Assembly: GCF_028553785.1 (NCBI RefSeq)
Contig: NZ_CP067136.1
Span: 992,001-1,056,000 of the forward strand
DNA length: 64,000 nt
Source: Paracoccus fistulariae
GTDB lineage: Bacteria; Pseudomonadota; Alphaproteobacteria; Rhodobacterales; Rhodobacteraceae
Reading direction: 5' to 3'
The notes under the pieces are model-generated. The model was not told the DNA's origin, did not search any database, and saw only the letters and a list, made by a program, of their open reading frames with translations. Both the position numbers and the translations under genes were made by a program. Below, in pieces: positions 1 to 7,960 of this stretch. Within the stretch, counting starts at the first letter, position 1; each line of letters begins with the position of its first letter.

Positions 1-1606
1 GGCGCAGCCGTTCCGCCGAAAGCTGGATCGGGGTCAGCGGGTTCTTGATCTCATGCGCGACGCGGCGGGCGACATCGCCCCATGCGGCCATCCGCTGGGC
101 GCTGACCAACTCGGTCACATCGTCAAAGGCCACCACATAGCCTTCCAGCTGCCCTTCCGCGTCCCGCCGCACCGCCATCCGCACCAGCAGGCTTTCCACC
201 CGCCCCTCGCGGCTCAGCCGGATCTCATCCTGCACCGATTCCGCGACCGAGCCGGACAGCCGGTCGAAAAGCGGCGCGAATTCCGGCACGGCCTCGGACA
301 GCAGCGCGTCGATATCGCCCCGCGCATCCAGCCCCAGCAGGCGACTGGCCGAGCGGTTGACGAAATCGATCTCTCCGGCGGCATCCAGCCCGATCACCCC
401 CGAGGTGACCGAGCTCAGCACATTGTCGAACAGCCGTCGCTGTTCATCGGTGATGCGATAGCTGTCCATCAGTTCCAGCCGCTGCGCCTTGAGCTGCCGG
501 GTCATGCGGTTGAACGCTTCGCCCAAAGTCTGGATCTCGTCCCCGGTCTGGGCTTCGGGGATCTGGAGATCCAGATTGCCGCGCCCGACCTGTTCGCTGG
601 CGATGGCCAATTGGCCGATGGGGCGCGACAACCGGCTGGCGAACCACAGGCCCATCCAGATGGCAGCCGCGACCAAGAGCAGCGCAAAGCCCAGATAAAC
701 CAGAGAAAATTCCAGCAGAACCTGCCCGCGCGTCTGTTCCAGCTGCCGATAATCGCCCACTGTCGCGCGGGTATCGTCCAGCAGCCCCAGCAGATCGCCA
801 TCCACCACGCGGGTGATGTAAAGATAGCGATCGGCCAGCGGCGGCAGCGCGACAAGGGCGCGGAATTCGTTATTCGGCCAATCTTCGATCAGGGTCAGCC
901 CCTGCGATTGCGCCTGATCCAGTTGCGTGCTGGTCGGTTCCTTGTACCAGAACAGATAGCTGCGTTCGCCCCGCGCCCGGATTTCGCCCGCGCCATTGAT
1001 GATATAGGCCTCGCGCAGCCCGCGCTGGATCAGGCTTTGCCCCTGCACCAGCAATTGCCGCATCTGGCCGTCATCGATCAGCGCATTGGCCTGCCCGGCC
1101 TGCGTCAGGATCCCGGCCAGCGCGCGGGCATCCTGGCTCAGATCGCGACGATGTTCCTCTTGATAGGCCTCGGCCGCGGCCTGAGAGGTCAGGACCACCT
1201 GCTGAACCCGCCCGGAAAACCAGCCCTCCAGCCCGATATTCACCAAAAGCCCGGCGAACAGCGCGATCAGCACGGTCGGGATCAGCGCCACCAGCGCGAA
1301 GATCAGCACCAGCCGCGCATGCAGCCGCGACCCGGCAGCAGAGCGGCGCCGGTCCGAGATCAGCTTGGCCATGCGGATCACGACAAAGCAGGTGAGCACA
1401 ATCAGATAGATCAGGTCCAGCAGCAGGATGACGCGCAGCATCCGGCTTTGCGTGCCCTCGGACAGCGGGCCCAGCACGGTCATGGTCGCGATGGCCAGAA
1501 AGGCCCCAAGCGACAGCATGCCGACGCTCATCACGCCGCGCCATTGCCTTGGCAGCCTGATCCGAGCAAGCCTGTCCCACCCTAGCCCAGTTGCGGACTC
1601 TGCCAT
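1..1606 (-). CDS. ntrY: NtrY-like nitrogen sensor histidine kinase (3' part outside window)
   Basis: Membrane-bound sensor kinase that would phosphorylate NtrX. About 535 residues are visible from the ATG at 1606, which follows a GAGGGTT ribosome site. Three hydrophobic segments lie in the first 120 residues. A periplasmic-type loop follows, then another membrane segment near residue 300, a HAMP region, and a PAS region (around 380-490). The reading frame runs off the window just after the phospho-acceptor H-box HEIKNPLTPIQL (His near residue 518), so the ATPase domain is missing here. It lies 76 bp downstream of ntrC on the same strand, the usual ntrBC-ntrYX order. Identity is secure from the domain layout and neighbours. 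Confidence 0.93.
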   Translation of the reverse strand, partial: MAESATGLGWDRLARIRLPRQWRGVMSVGMLSLGAFLAIATMTVLGPLSEGTQSRMLRVILLLDLIYLIVLTCFVVIRMAKLISDRRRSAAGSRLHARLVLIFALVALIPTVLIALFAGLLVNIGLEGWFSGRVQQVVLTSQAAAEAYQEEHRRDLSQDARALAGILTQAGQANALIDDGQMRQLLVQGQSLIQRGLREAYIINGAGEIRARGERSYLFWYKEPTSTQLDQAQSQGLTLIEDWPNNEFRALVALPPLADRYLYITRVVDGDLLGLLDDTRATVGDYRQLEQTRGQVLLEFSLVYLGFALLLVAAAIWMGLWFASRLSRPIGQLAIASEQVGRGNLDLQIPEAQTGDEIQTLGEAFNRMTRQLKAQRLELMDSYRITDEQRRLFDNVLSSVTSGVIGLDAAGEIDFVNRSASRLLGLDARGDIDALLSEAVPEFAPLFDRLSGSVAESVQDEIRLSREGRVESLLVRMAVRRDAEGQLEGYVVAFDDVTELVSAQRMAAWGDVARRVAHEIKNPLTPIQLSAERLR

Positions 1607-1682
1607 AACCCTCACCACTGCCGTCTTCTGCGGCTTCAACTGTTGCAGGGCCGTTACGGTTCAACGACCTGCTGTGGCGGTT

Positions 1683-3110
1683 TTACATCAGTTTGCGCCT
1701 GCGTGTCACCTCGATATTCAGGTCGGTCAGCTTCTTGCGCAAAGTATTGCGGTTAATTCCCAGCAAATCGGCGCAACGAAGCTGATTGCCGCCGGTCGCG
1801 TCCAGCGCCACCTGCAGCAGCGGACGTTCGATTTCGCGCAGGATCCGGTCGTAAAGTCCCGGCGGCGGCAGCGAATCCCCGTGCAGATCGAAGTAACGCT
1901 GCAGATGCGCCTCGACCGTGTCCGACAGACGTCCCGTTGCCGCAGCCGGTGCCATGCCCGCCGCCGCGCCCCGGGTCTCGACCGGGGTGGCAGGCAGCGC
2001 GGCGCCCTGCTGGCCAAGCGCGCCCTGCATCTCGGTCCCCGAGATCGCCGCCGCGCTGGCGGTCAGCGCCAGCCGCCGCATCGTGTTTTCCAGCTCTCGC
2101 ACATTGCCGGGGAAGCCGTGGGCCCGCAACAGGCTGGCGGCGGCATCGCCGAGGCTGCGTTCGGGCAGGCCCTGCGCAGCAGCGCGGGCCAGAAGATGGT
2201 TGGCCAAGGGCAGGATATCGTCCACCCGCGCCCGCAGCGGCGGCACCAGAACCGTGATCCCCGCCAGCCGGTAATAGAGATCCGAGCGCAATCGCCCGGC
2301 CGAGACATCCGCCATCGGATCCGGCCCGGTCGTGGCCACGATGCGCGGCGAATCCTCGCGGCCAACGGCGCTTTCCATGGCCTCGATCAGCCCGATCAGC
2401 CGGGCCTGCGCTGCCGGATCGAAACCCGCCGGATTTTCGACGATGATCGTGCCGCCGCGCGCCTTCTCGGCAGCGCGAAAGATGACCTCTTCCCCGGCAT
2501 CGGCGGCGGTCAGAAAGGCCAGCCCGCGATCGCGCCGGTCCGACAGGTCATGGAAAGACCGCGCAATGGTGGTCTTGCCCACTCCGGCCTCGCCCGCGAT
2601 CAGCACCGGCAGATCGGCATTCAGCACCCGTGCGATCATCCGGAACAGGGTCTGCATGGCCGGGGCACGGCCAATCAGTGGCATGGCGGGATCGGCGCTG
2701 TCCTGAACCTCGGGCGCGGGCTCGGGCGGCTGATCGGACCGGCGCGGGCGGCGGGACAGGGCCTGATTGGCCTTGCTCATCAGATCCGGCAGATCGAAGG
2801 GCTTGGGCAGATATTCGAAGGCCTCGGCCTCATTGGCGCGAATGGCCGTGACGATGGTATTCTGGGCCGAAATCACGATCACCGGCAGATCGGGCCGCGC
2901 CCGACGGATCGCGGGAATACGGTCGATGCCGTTGCCATCGGGCATCATCACATCGGTGATGACCAGATCGCCGCGGCCTTCCTCGACCCATTTCGACAGT
3001 TGCGCCAGACTGCCCGTGGCATGAACGCGGCAGCCCGCGCGGGTCAGGGCCTGGGTCAGAACGGTGCGGATTGTGCGGTCATCATCGGCGATTAGAACGG
3101 TTCCGTCCAT
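1683..3110 (-). CDS. ntrC: Nitrogen regulatory response regulator NtrC (no GAFTGA loop)
   Basis: Response regulator of the NtrB/NtrC nitrogen-limitation system, 475 residues. The receiver domain (1-120) has the acidic pocket in LIADDD and the phospho-acceptor in VITDVMMPDGNG. The AAA+ domain has Walker A GEAGVGKTT. The stretch where sigma-54 activators carry GAFTGA is shortened and lacks that motif, and the Walker B region reads GGTIIVENPAG instead of the usual GGTLFLDE form. The C terminus is a Fis-type helix-turn-helix (GGNQLRCADLLGINRNTLRK). Loss of GAFTGA matches Rhodobacter capsulatus NtrC, known to activate the housekeeping sigma-70 polymerase. It starts 11 bp after ntrB, in one operon. 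Confidence 0.95.
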   Translation of the reverse strand: MDGTVLIADDDRTIRTVLTQALTRAGCRVHATGSLAQLSKWVEEGRGDLVITDVMMPDGNGIDRIPAIRRARPDLPVIVISAQNTIVTAIRANEAEAFEYLPKPFDLPDLMSKANQALSRRPRRSDQPPEPAPEVQDSADPAMPLIGRAPAMQTLFRMIARVLNADLPVLIAGEAGVGKTTIARSFHDLSDRRDRGLAFLTAADAGEEVIFRAAEKARGGTIIVENPAGFDPAAQARLIGLIEAMESAVGREDSPRIVATTGPDPMADVSAGRLRSDLYYRLAGITVLVPPLRARVDDILPLANHLLARAAAQGLPERSLGDAAASLLRAHGFPGNVRELENTMRRLALTASAAAISGTEMQGALGQQGAALPATPVETRGAAAGMAPAAATGRLSDTVEAHLQRYFDLHGDSLPPPGLYDRILREIERPLLQVALDATGGNQLRCADLLGINRNTLRKKLTDLNIEVTRRRKLM

Positions 3111-3121
3111 GAAAGCGATCC

Positions 3122-4240
3122 TCAGGCTTTGGGTAGCGATATGCGAAAGATGGTGCGGCCGGGGCGGCTGTCAACGCGGATCAGCGCCCCGTGATCGGTG
3201 ATGATCTTGCTGACCAGCGCCAGGCCAAGACCGGTGCCGTTTTCACGGCCCGAGACGAAAGGCTCGAACACCTGATCGGCGATGCTTTGCGGCAGGCCCG
3301 GCCCGTTATCCTCTAGCTCGATCTGCAGGGGCAGCGGGCGGCCCGTGGGGTTGTCGTCATCGGGCAGCTTGCGCAGCGCGTGATCGTAATAGCTGCGCAG
3401 CCGGATCTGCGGATTTGCGCTGCCCGCCAGCGCCTCGGCCGCATTCTTGATCAGGTTCAGGCAGACCTGCATCAGCTGATCCGCATCGGCCAGCGCCATG
3501 GGCAGCGAGGGATCGTAATCGGCCGCGATCGCGATATCCCTGGCAAAGCCCACCGCGGCCGAGCGGCGCACCCGCTCCAGCACGTCATGGACATTCACCG
3601 GCTGCAATTTGGGGGCCGAGGTGTCGCCAAAGCGTTCGACCTGATCCAGAAGCGCCACGATCCGCTGCGATTCGCTGACGATCATCTCGGCCATGTCGCG
3701 ATCTTCGGGCGTGGCGCCCATCGCGATCAGCTGCGCCGCGCCCCGGATCCCGGCCAGCGGGTTCTTTATCTCATGCGCCAGCATCTCGGCCATGCCGATG
3801 GCGCTGCGCGCGGCGCTGCGGACGGCGCGCGATTGCAATTGCATCCCGGCATCGTCCATCGGCACCATCAACAGGCTGACCGCGCCGCCGCTTGCGCCTG
3901 CCGGTCCGGCATGGACCACCGCAAAGCGATCCAGATGCCCGCCCGCGCGGTCGCCGATCTCGAAACAGACATTGGGCTGATACAGCGCCTCATCCAGCGC
4001 CATGACGCGCTGAACCACCGGCGTGATGGAGGGCAGGATGCGCAGCCGCTTGGACATCTCATCCCCGGCCAGCTTCTTGCCCAGGGCGGAATTGCGCGAC
4101 AGGTTCAGCCAGATTTCGGCGGCGTCGTTCATCGCCACCACGCATCCGTCCGGATCAAGGATCAGCGCGGGCAGCGGCAGGCTGTTCCAGCCGGGACCGG
4201 GTTGCGCCAGGGCAAGGCAGGACGGATCCGGGCGGGTCAT
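3122..4240 (-). CDS. ntrB: Nitrogen sensor histidine kinase NtrB
   Basis: Cytosolic PII-controlled kinase and phosphatase for NtrC, 372 residues. There is no membrane segment. An N-terminal PAS-like domain (about 15-120) precedes the H-box HEIKNPLAGIRGAAQL. The ATP-binding N box (LIKNAAEAL) and G boxes (DNGPGLP, GTGLGLALV) follow in the C-terminal half. Its start codon overlaps the dusB stop by 4 bp (ATGA), which suggests translational coupling, and ntrC follows 11 bp later. This dusB-ntrB-ntrC arrangement equals nifR3-ntrB-ntrC described in Rhodobacter capsulatus. Confidence 0.95.
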   Translation of the reverse strand: MTRPDPSCLALAQPGPGWNSLPLPALILDPDGCVVAMNDAAEIWLNLSRNSALGKKLAGDEMSKRLRILPSITPVVQRVMALDEALYQPNVCFEIGDRAGGHLDRFAVVHAGPAGASGGAVSLLMVPMDDAGMQLQSRAVRSAARSAIGMAEMLAHEIKNPLAGIRGAAQLIAMGATPEDRDMAEMIVSESQRIVALLDQVERFGDTSAPKLQPVNVHDVLERVRRSAAVGFARDIAIAADYDPSLPMALADADQLMQVCLNLIKNAAEALAGSANPQIRLRSYYDHALRKLPDDDNPTGRPLPLQIELEDNGPGLPQSIADQVFEPFVSGRENGTGLGLALVSKIITDHGALIRVDSRPGRTIFRISLPKA

Positions 4241-5253
4241 GCGGCGCGCATCCCTGCACCCTCGCCCGGGGCGTCGGCAAAGGCCTGACGGATCAGGGCA
4301 ATTGTCGCCGCCACGCTGTCGGCCCGCAGCAATTCCGCCCGCAGCGGGGCGTGGTTTTCCGTCGCATACCAGCCCAGATGCTTGCGCGCGACGCGCAGGC
4401 CCAGATCGGGGCCATAGAAATCCAGCATGTCTTCGTAATGCTCTTCGACCAGATCGGCCAGCGCCTGCCCGGTCGGCACCTCTGGCGCGGGCGTTCCGTG
4501 CAATTCATGCGCAATCCGCGCCAGACGCCAGGGCGCGCCCTGCGCGCCGCGACCGACCATCACCGCCTCGGCCCCCGAGGCCACCAGCGCCGCCCGGGCC
4601 GAGGCCGCATCGACGATATCCCCATTGGCCACCAGCGGCGGACGCCCGGTCAGCTTCGCCACCGCGCGGATCCGCGACCAATCCGCCTGCCCCTTGTAGA
4701 ACTGGGCCCGCGTGCGGCCATGCACCGTCAGCATGCGCACCCCGGCATCGCGGGCGCGCCCGGCCAGATCGGCCGCGTTCAGGCAATCCTCGTCCCAGCC
4801 AAGCCGCATCTTCAGCGTGACGGGGACCGTGACCGCAGCCACCACGGCGTCGATCAGCGTCAATGCATGGTCCAGATCGCGCATCAGCGCCGCACCTGAC
4901 AGCCCGCCCGTCACCTTCTTGGCCGGGCAGCCCATATTGATATCGATGATCCGCGCGCCCATGCCTTCCACGATGCGCGCTGTTTCGGCCATCGCCCCGG
5001 CCTCGCGCCCGGCGATCTGCACGGAAACCGGCAGCGCGCCCTCGGTCAGGGCCTTGGCGCGCACCGCCGCGCGGGTCGAGGGGCGCGGCGTCACCATCTC
5101 TGTCGAGGCGACCATTTCGCTGACCATCAGCCCCGCCCCGAACCGCGCCACCGCGCGGCGGAACGGCAGGTCGGTGATGCCCGCCATCGGCGCCAGAAAG
5201 ACCGGCGCGCCCAGCGGCGTGTCACCAAGGATGATCGGGGCAGTTCGGGTCAT
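4237..5253 (-). CDS. dusB: tRNA-dihydrouridine synthase DusB (NifR3)
   Basis: FMN-dependent enzyme that reduces uridine to dihydrouridine in tRNA D-loops. It is a TIM barrel with the N-terminal LAPMAGITDLPFR motif and the catalytic cysteine in NMGCPAKKVTGG. The C-terminal helical domain carries RVARKHLGWY. I place the start at the ATG at 5253 because AAGGAA lies just upstream; a GTG ten codons earlier keeps the frame but has no ribosome site. That gives 338 residues, normal for the family. It is the first gene of the ntrBC operon, whose historical name nifR3 reflects this linkage. Confidence 0.93.
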   Translation of the reverse strand: MTRTAPIILGDTPLGAPVFLAPMAGITDLPFRRAVARFGAGLMVSEMVASTEMVTPRPSTRAAVRAKALTEGALPVSVQIAGREAGAMAETARIVEGMGARIIDINMGCPAKKVTGGLSGAALMRDLDHALTLIDAVVAAVTVPVTLKMRLGWDEDCLNAADLAGRARDAGVRMLTVHGRTRAQFYKGQADWSRIRAVAKLTGRPPLVANGDIVDAASARAALVASGAEAVMVGRGAQGAPWRLARIAHELHGTPAPEVPTGQALADLVEEHYEDMLDFYGPDLGLRVARKHLGWYATENHAPLRAELLRADSVAATIALIRQAFADAPGEGAGMRAA

Positions 5254-5338
5254 GGCTTGTTCCTTTACGCGCCGCGCCCCCACCGCAAGGTCGAGGCGAC
5301 AGGGCGAATATACGGATCACAGGACAATCGGAATCTCT

Positions 5339-5353
5339 GCCTAATAATTAGGC
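5339..5353. promoter_or_regulatory. Perfect 15-bp palindrome between dusB and sdaA
   Basis: GCCTAATAATTAGGC has 7-bp perfect arms around one central base. It lies 86 bp upstream of the dusB ATG and 131 bp upstream of the sdaA ATG, between divergent genes, so it could be an operator for either. It is AT-rich in a GC-rich genome. I cannot name the regulator. Confidence 0.45.
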
Positions 5354-5483
5354 GCGCCGCCCAAATCAATGGCAGAAGAAAAGTCCCGGCCATGTCGTTC
5401 GCACCCCGTCATCGGGTCGCTTCGGCACTGGCGGGGTCCGGGTGCCCATGATTAACTGGCGGGCAAAGCAGCAAGGGGGTCTC

Positions 5484-6866
5484 ATGTTCCTGTCCGTCTT
5501 TGACATGTTCAAAATAGGCGTTGGCCCGTCCTCATCCCATACCATGGGACCGATGGTCGCGGGATCGCGCTTTCTGGACGCGCTGCGGCAGCAGCCTTTC
5601 AAGCCGCAGGGGCTGAAGGCAAGCCTGCATGGCAGCCTGGCCTTTACCGGAAAAGGCCACGCCACCGATCGCGCCACGATCCTGGGGCTGGCGGGCTTCG
5701 TGCCCGCCACCATGGATGCCGAGGCCGCCGAGGCCGCGCTGGAGGAAAACCGCCGCACGAAGGTTCTGCCGGTCGAGGGGATCGGCGATCTGGCCTTCGA
5801 TCCGGAACGCGATCTGCGCTTCGATTTCGATCAGGCCCTGCCCGGCCATGCCAATGGCATGACGCTGTCGGCCACCGATGCGCAGGGCGACGTGATTTAT
5901 CACCAGATCTATTACTCGGTCGGCGGTGGCTTCGTGCTGACCGATGAGGAACTGGCCCAGAAGGCCGATCAAAGCCGCAGCGATGCGGTGTCCAAGGTGC
6001 CCTTCCCTTTTGCCACCGCCGCCGAGATGCTGGAAATGTCGCGCGCATCCGGCAAATCCATTGCCCAGATGAAGCGCGAGAACGAGTTGGTCTATCGCAG
6101 CGATGCCGATCTGCGTCAGGGGCTGGACCAGATCTGGCAGGTGATGCGCGACTGCATGAATCGCGGGCTGACACAGGACGGCATCCTGCCCGGTGGTCTG
6201 AATGTGCGCCGCCGTGCCAAGGGGATCCACGATAAATTGATGGCCGAGCGCGGCATGAACCTGACCGCGCCGCATGTGATCAATGACTGGATGTCCACCT
6301 ATGCCATGGCCGTGAACGAGGAAAACGCGGCCGGCGGACAGGTCGTGACGGCGCCCACCAATGGCGCGGCGGGCACGCTGCCTGCCGTCATTCGCTATTG
6401 GCTGGATCACGTGCCCGGCGCCTCGGAACGCGACCTGCCCGATTTCCTGCTGACCGCCGCGGCGGTGGGCGGGCTGATCAAGCATAACGCCTCGATCTCG
6501 GGCGCGGAATGCGGCTGTCAGGCCGAGGTCGGCAGCGCCAGCGCCATGGCCGCCGCAGGTCTGGCCGCCGTTCTGGGCGGCACATCAGAGCAGATTGAAA
6601 ATGCAGCGGAAATCGCGCTGGAACACCACCTTGGCATGACCTGCGATCCGGTCAAGGGATTGGTGCAGGTGCCCTGCATCGAGCGTAACGGTCTGGGCGC
6701 GATCAAGGCCGTCAGCGCCGCCAGCCTGGCACTGCGCGGCGACGGGCAGCATTTCGTGCCGTTGGACGCAGCCATCGAAACCATGCGCCAGACCGGCAAT
6801 GACATGTCCGAGAAATACAAGGAAACCTCATTGGGCGGGCTGGCGGTCAACGTCCCGAATTGCTGA
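5484..6866 (+). CDS. sdaA: L-serine ammonia-lyase (iron-sulfur type)
   Basis: Deaminates L-serine to pyruvate and ammonia using a [4Fe-4S] cluster. The start at 5484 is set by AAGGGGG six bases upstream; a frame-compatible ATG at 5442 lacks such a site. The protein has 460 residues, the single-chain form with beta domain (N-terminal [20 protein letters not shown]) fused to the alpha domain. Candidate cluster cysteines are in [19 protein letters not shown] and VPCIERN. The gene is monocistronic and divergent from the dusB-ntrBC operon. Confidence 0.96.
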   Translation: MFLSVFDMFKIGVGPSSSHTMGPMVAGSRFLDALRQQPFKPQGLKASLHGSLAFTGKGHATDRATILGLAGFVPATMDAEAAEAALEENRRTKVLPVEGIGDLAFDPERDLRFDFDQALPGHANGMTLSATDAQGDVIYHQIYYSVGGGFVLTDEELAQKADQSRSDAVSKVPFPFATAAEMLEMSRASGKSIAQMKRENELVYRSDADLRQGLDQIWQVMRDCMNRGLTQDGILPGGLNVRRRAKGIHDKLMAERGMNLTAPHVINDWMSTYAMAVNEENAAGGQVVTAPTNGAAGTLPAVIRYWLDHVPGASERDLPDFLLTAAAVGGLIKHNASISGAECGCQAEVGSASAMAAAGLAAVLGGTSEQIENAAEIALEHHLGMTCDPVKGLVQVPCIERNGLGAIKAVSAASLALRGDGQHFVPLDAAIETMRQTGNDMSEKYKETSLGGLAVNVPNC

Positions 6867-6984
6867 GACGGGGCACGGCCCGTGCTGGCGAAGCGTCGCT
6901 GCAGATCCCGCACCGCGCTTGCCCCGGATGGTGTAGGTTGCTAACGCTTGCATGACAGTGATCAAAATCAAAAAAGGTTCCTGA

Positions 6985-7839
6985 ATGTCTTCGCGCCTTG
7001 CCCTTGTCGCCCTGATGATCTTGCCGCTTGCCGCCTGCGAAGGCACCGGTTTCAACCTCAGCCCTGATGCCCAGGCCGAAGCCCCGGCCACGCCGCGCGC
7101 GCCTGCCGTCTCGCCGCTGGAACAGCCGATCGAAACCGGTGGCGGCAGCCGCCCCGTGTCGACCGCCGAGCGGGTGACCTATAACACCCAGGCCTTCACC
7201 GCCCGCGGGAATGAGCCCTTCTGGTCGGTCGATGTCGCAGGCAGCACCGCGATCTACAAAACACCCGAAAATCAGCGCGGTCAGGCCATCCGGGTCGAGC
7301 GTCTGACCTTTGCCAAGGGCGTGGAATATATCGGCGTGCGGGGCGGTCGGCCCTTCGCGCTGAACATTCGCGGCACCGAATGCCGCGACTCGATGTCGGG
7401 TGAGCGTTTCCCGATGACCGCCGTGCTGACGACCGGCGGCAAGCGGGAAGAAGGCTGCGCGGGCCCGGCCTCGGCCGAGGTGGCGCAGGCTGTCGCGGCC
7501 ACCCGCGCCCCTGCCCCGGCACAGCCCAAGGCCGCCACCCCCAAACGCCGCAGCGCGCCGAAACCTGCCGCCCGCCCGGCAGCGGCGCCCGCAGCCGCAA
7601 GCACGGCGGCAGCAAGCACGGCTGCAGCAAGCACGGCGGCAGCAACGGCCAGCACGGAGACGGAAGCCCCGGCCGAAAGCAGCACCCCCGCCGCCAGCAC
7701 GGCCACACAGGACAGCACGACCGCCACCCCGGCGACCACCAAGCCCTCGGTCCCGGCGCCGACCATGGTCCTGCCCGCAACGCCACCGACCACCACGCCA
7801 GCCACCACTGGCGCGGACTCCGGCGAGGCGACCGAATAA
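6985..7839 (+). CDS. Predicted lipoprotein with NEPFW (COG3650-like) domain and Ala/Thr-rich tail
   Basis: Hypothetical lipoprotein, 284 residues. The signal peptide ends in a lipobox LPLAAC, so Cys19 is probably lipidated. The folded part (about 55-165) contains TARGNEPFWSVDV and a conserved Cys pair (GTECRDSMSG, REEGCAG), which I associate with small envelope lipoproteins of COG3650. From about residue 170 the sequence turns into a Pro/Ala/Lys stretch and then a long Ala/Ser/Thr tail with exact repeats, probably disordered and perhaps spanning to the cell wall. Function unknown. It lies between sdaA and the yjbHF pair on the same strand. Confidence 0.8.
   Translation: MSSRLALVALMILPLAACEGTGFNLSPDAQAEAPATPRAPAVSPLEQPIETGGGSRPVSTAERVTYNTQAFTARGNEPFWSVDVAGSTAIYKTPENQRGQAIRVERLTFAKGVEYIGVRGGRPFALNIRGTECRDSMSGERFPMTAVLTTGGKREEGCAGPASAEVAQAVAATRAPAPAQPKAATPKRRSAPKPAARPAAAPAAASTAAASTAAASTAAATASTETEAPAESSTPAASTATQDSTTATPATTKPSVPAPTMVLPATPPTTTPATTGADSGEATE
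7597..7641 (+). repeat. 15-bp coding tandem repeat (three copies)
   Basis: Three adjacent 15-bp units encode Ala-Ser-Thr-Ala-Ala in the low-complexity tail of the lipoprotein. They differ by one silent base. Such units can change copy number by slippage without a frame change. Confidence 0.85.
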
Positions 7840-7870
7840 GTCCAGCCCGTTCCCGACTGCGGCCCAAAGG

Positions 7871-7895
7871 ACGCAACCTCTTAGCGAAGTTGCGT
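7871..7895 (+). terminator. Hairpin after the lipoprotein gene, possible weak terminator
   Basis: ACGCAAC and GTTGCGT form a 7-bp stem with an 11-base loop. An outer AGCCCG/CGGGCT pair (near 7844 and 7899) could extend it. It is followed only by TTGC, not a clear T tract, so termination is uncertain. It separates the lipoprotein from yjbH. Confidence 0.35.
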
Positions 7896-7960
7896 TTGCG
7901 GGCTGCAAAGGATGCGGCTGCCAGATATGATCCGCTCAAAAGCTTGACGAGGACTTCGCG

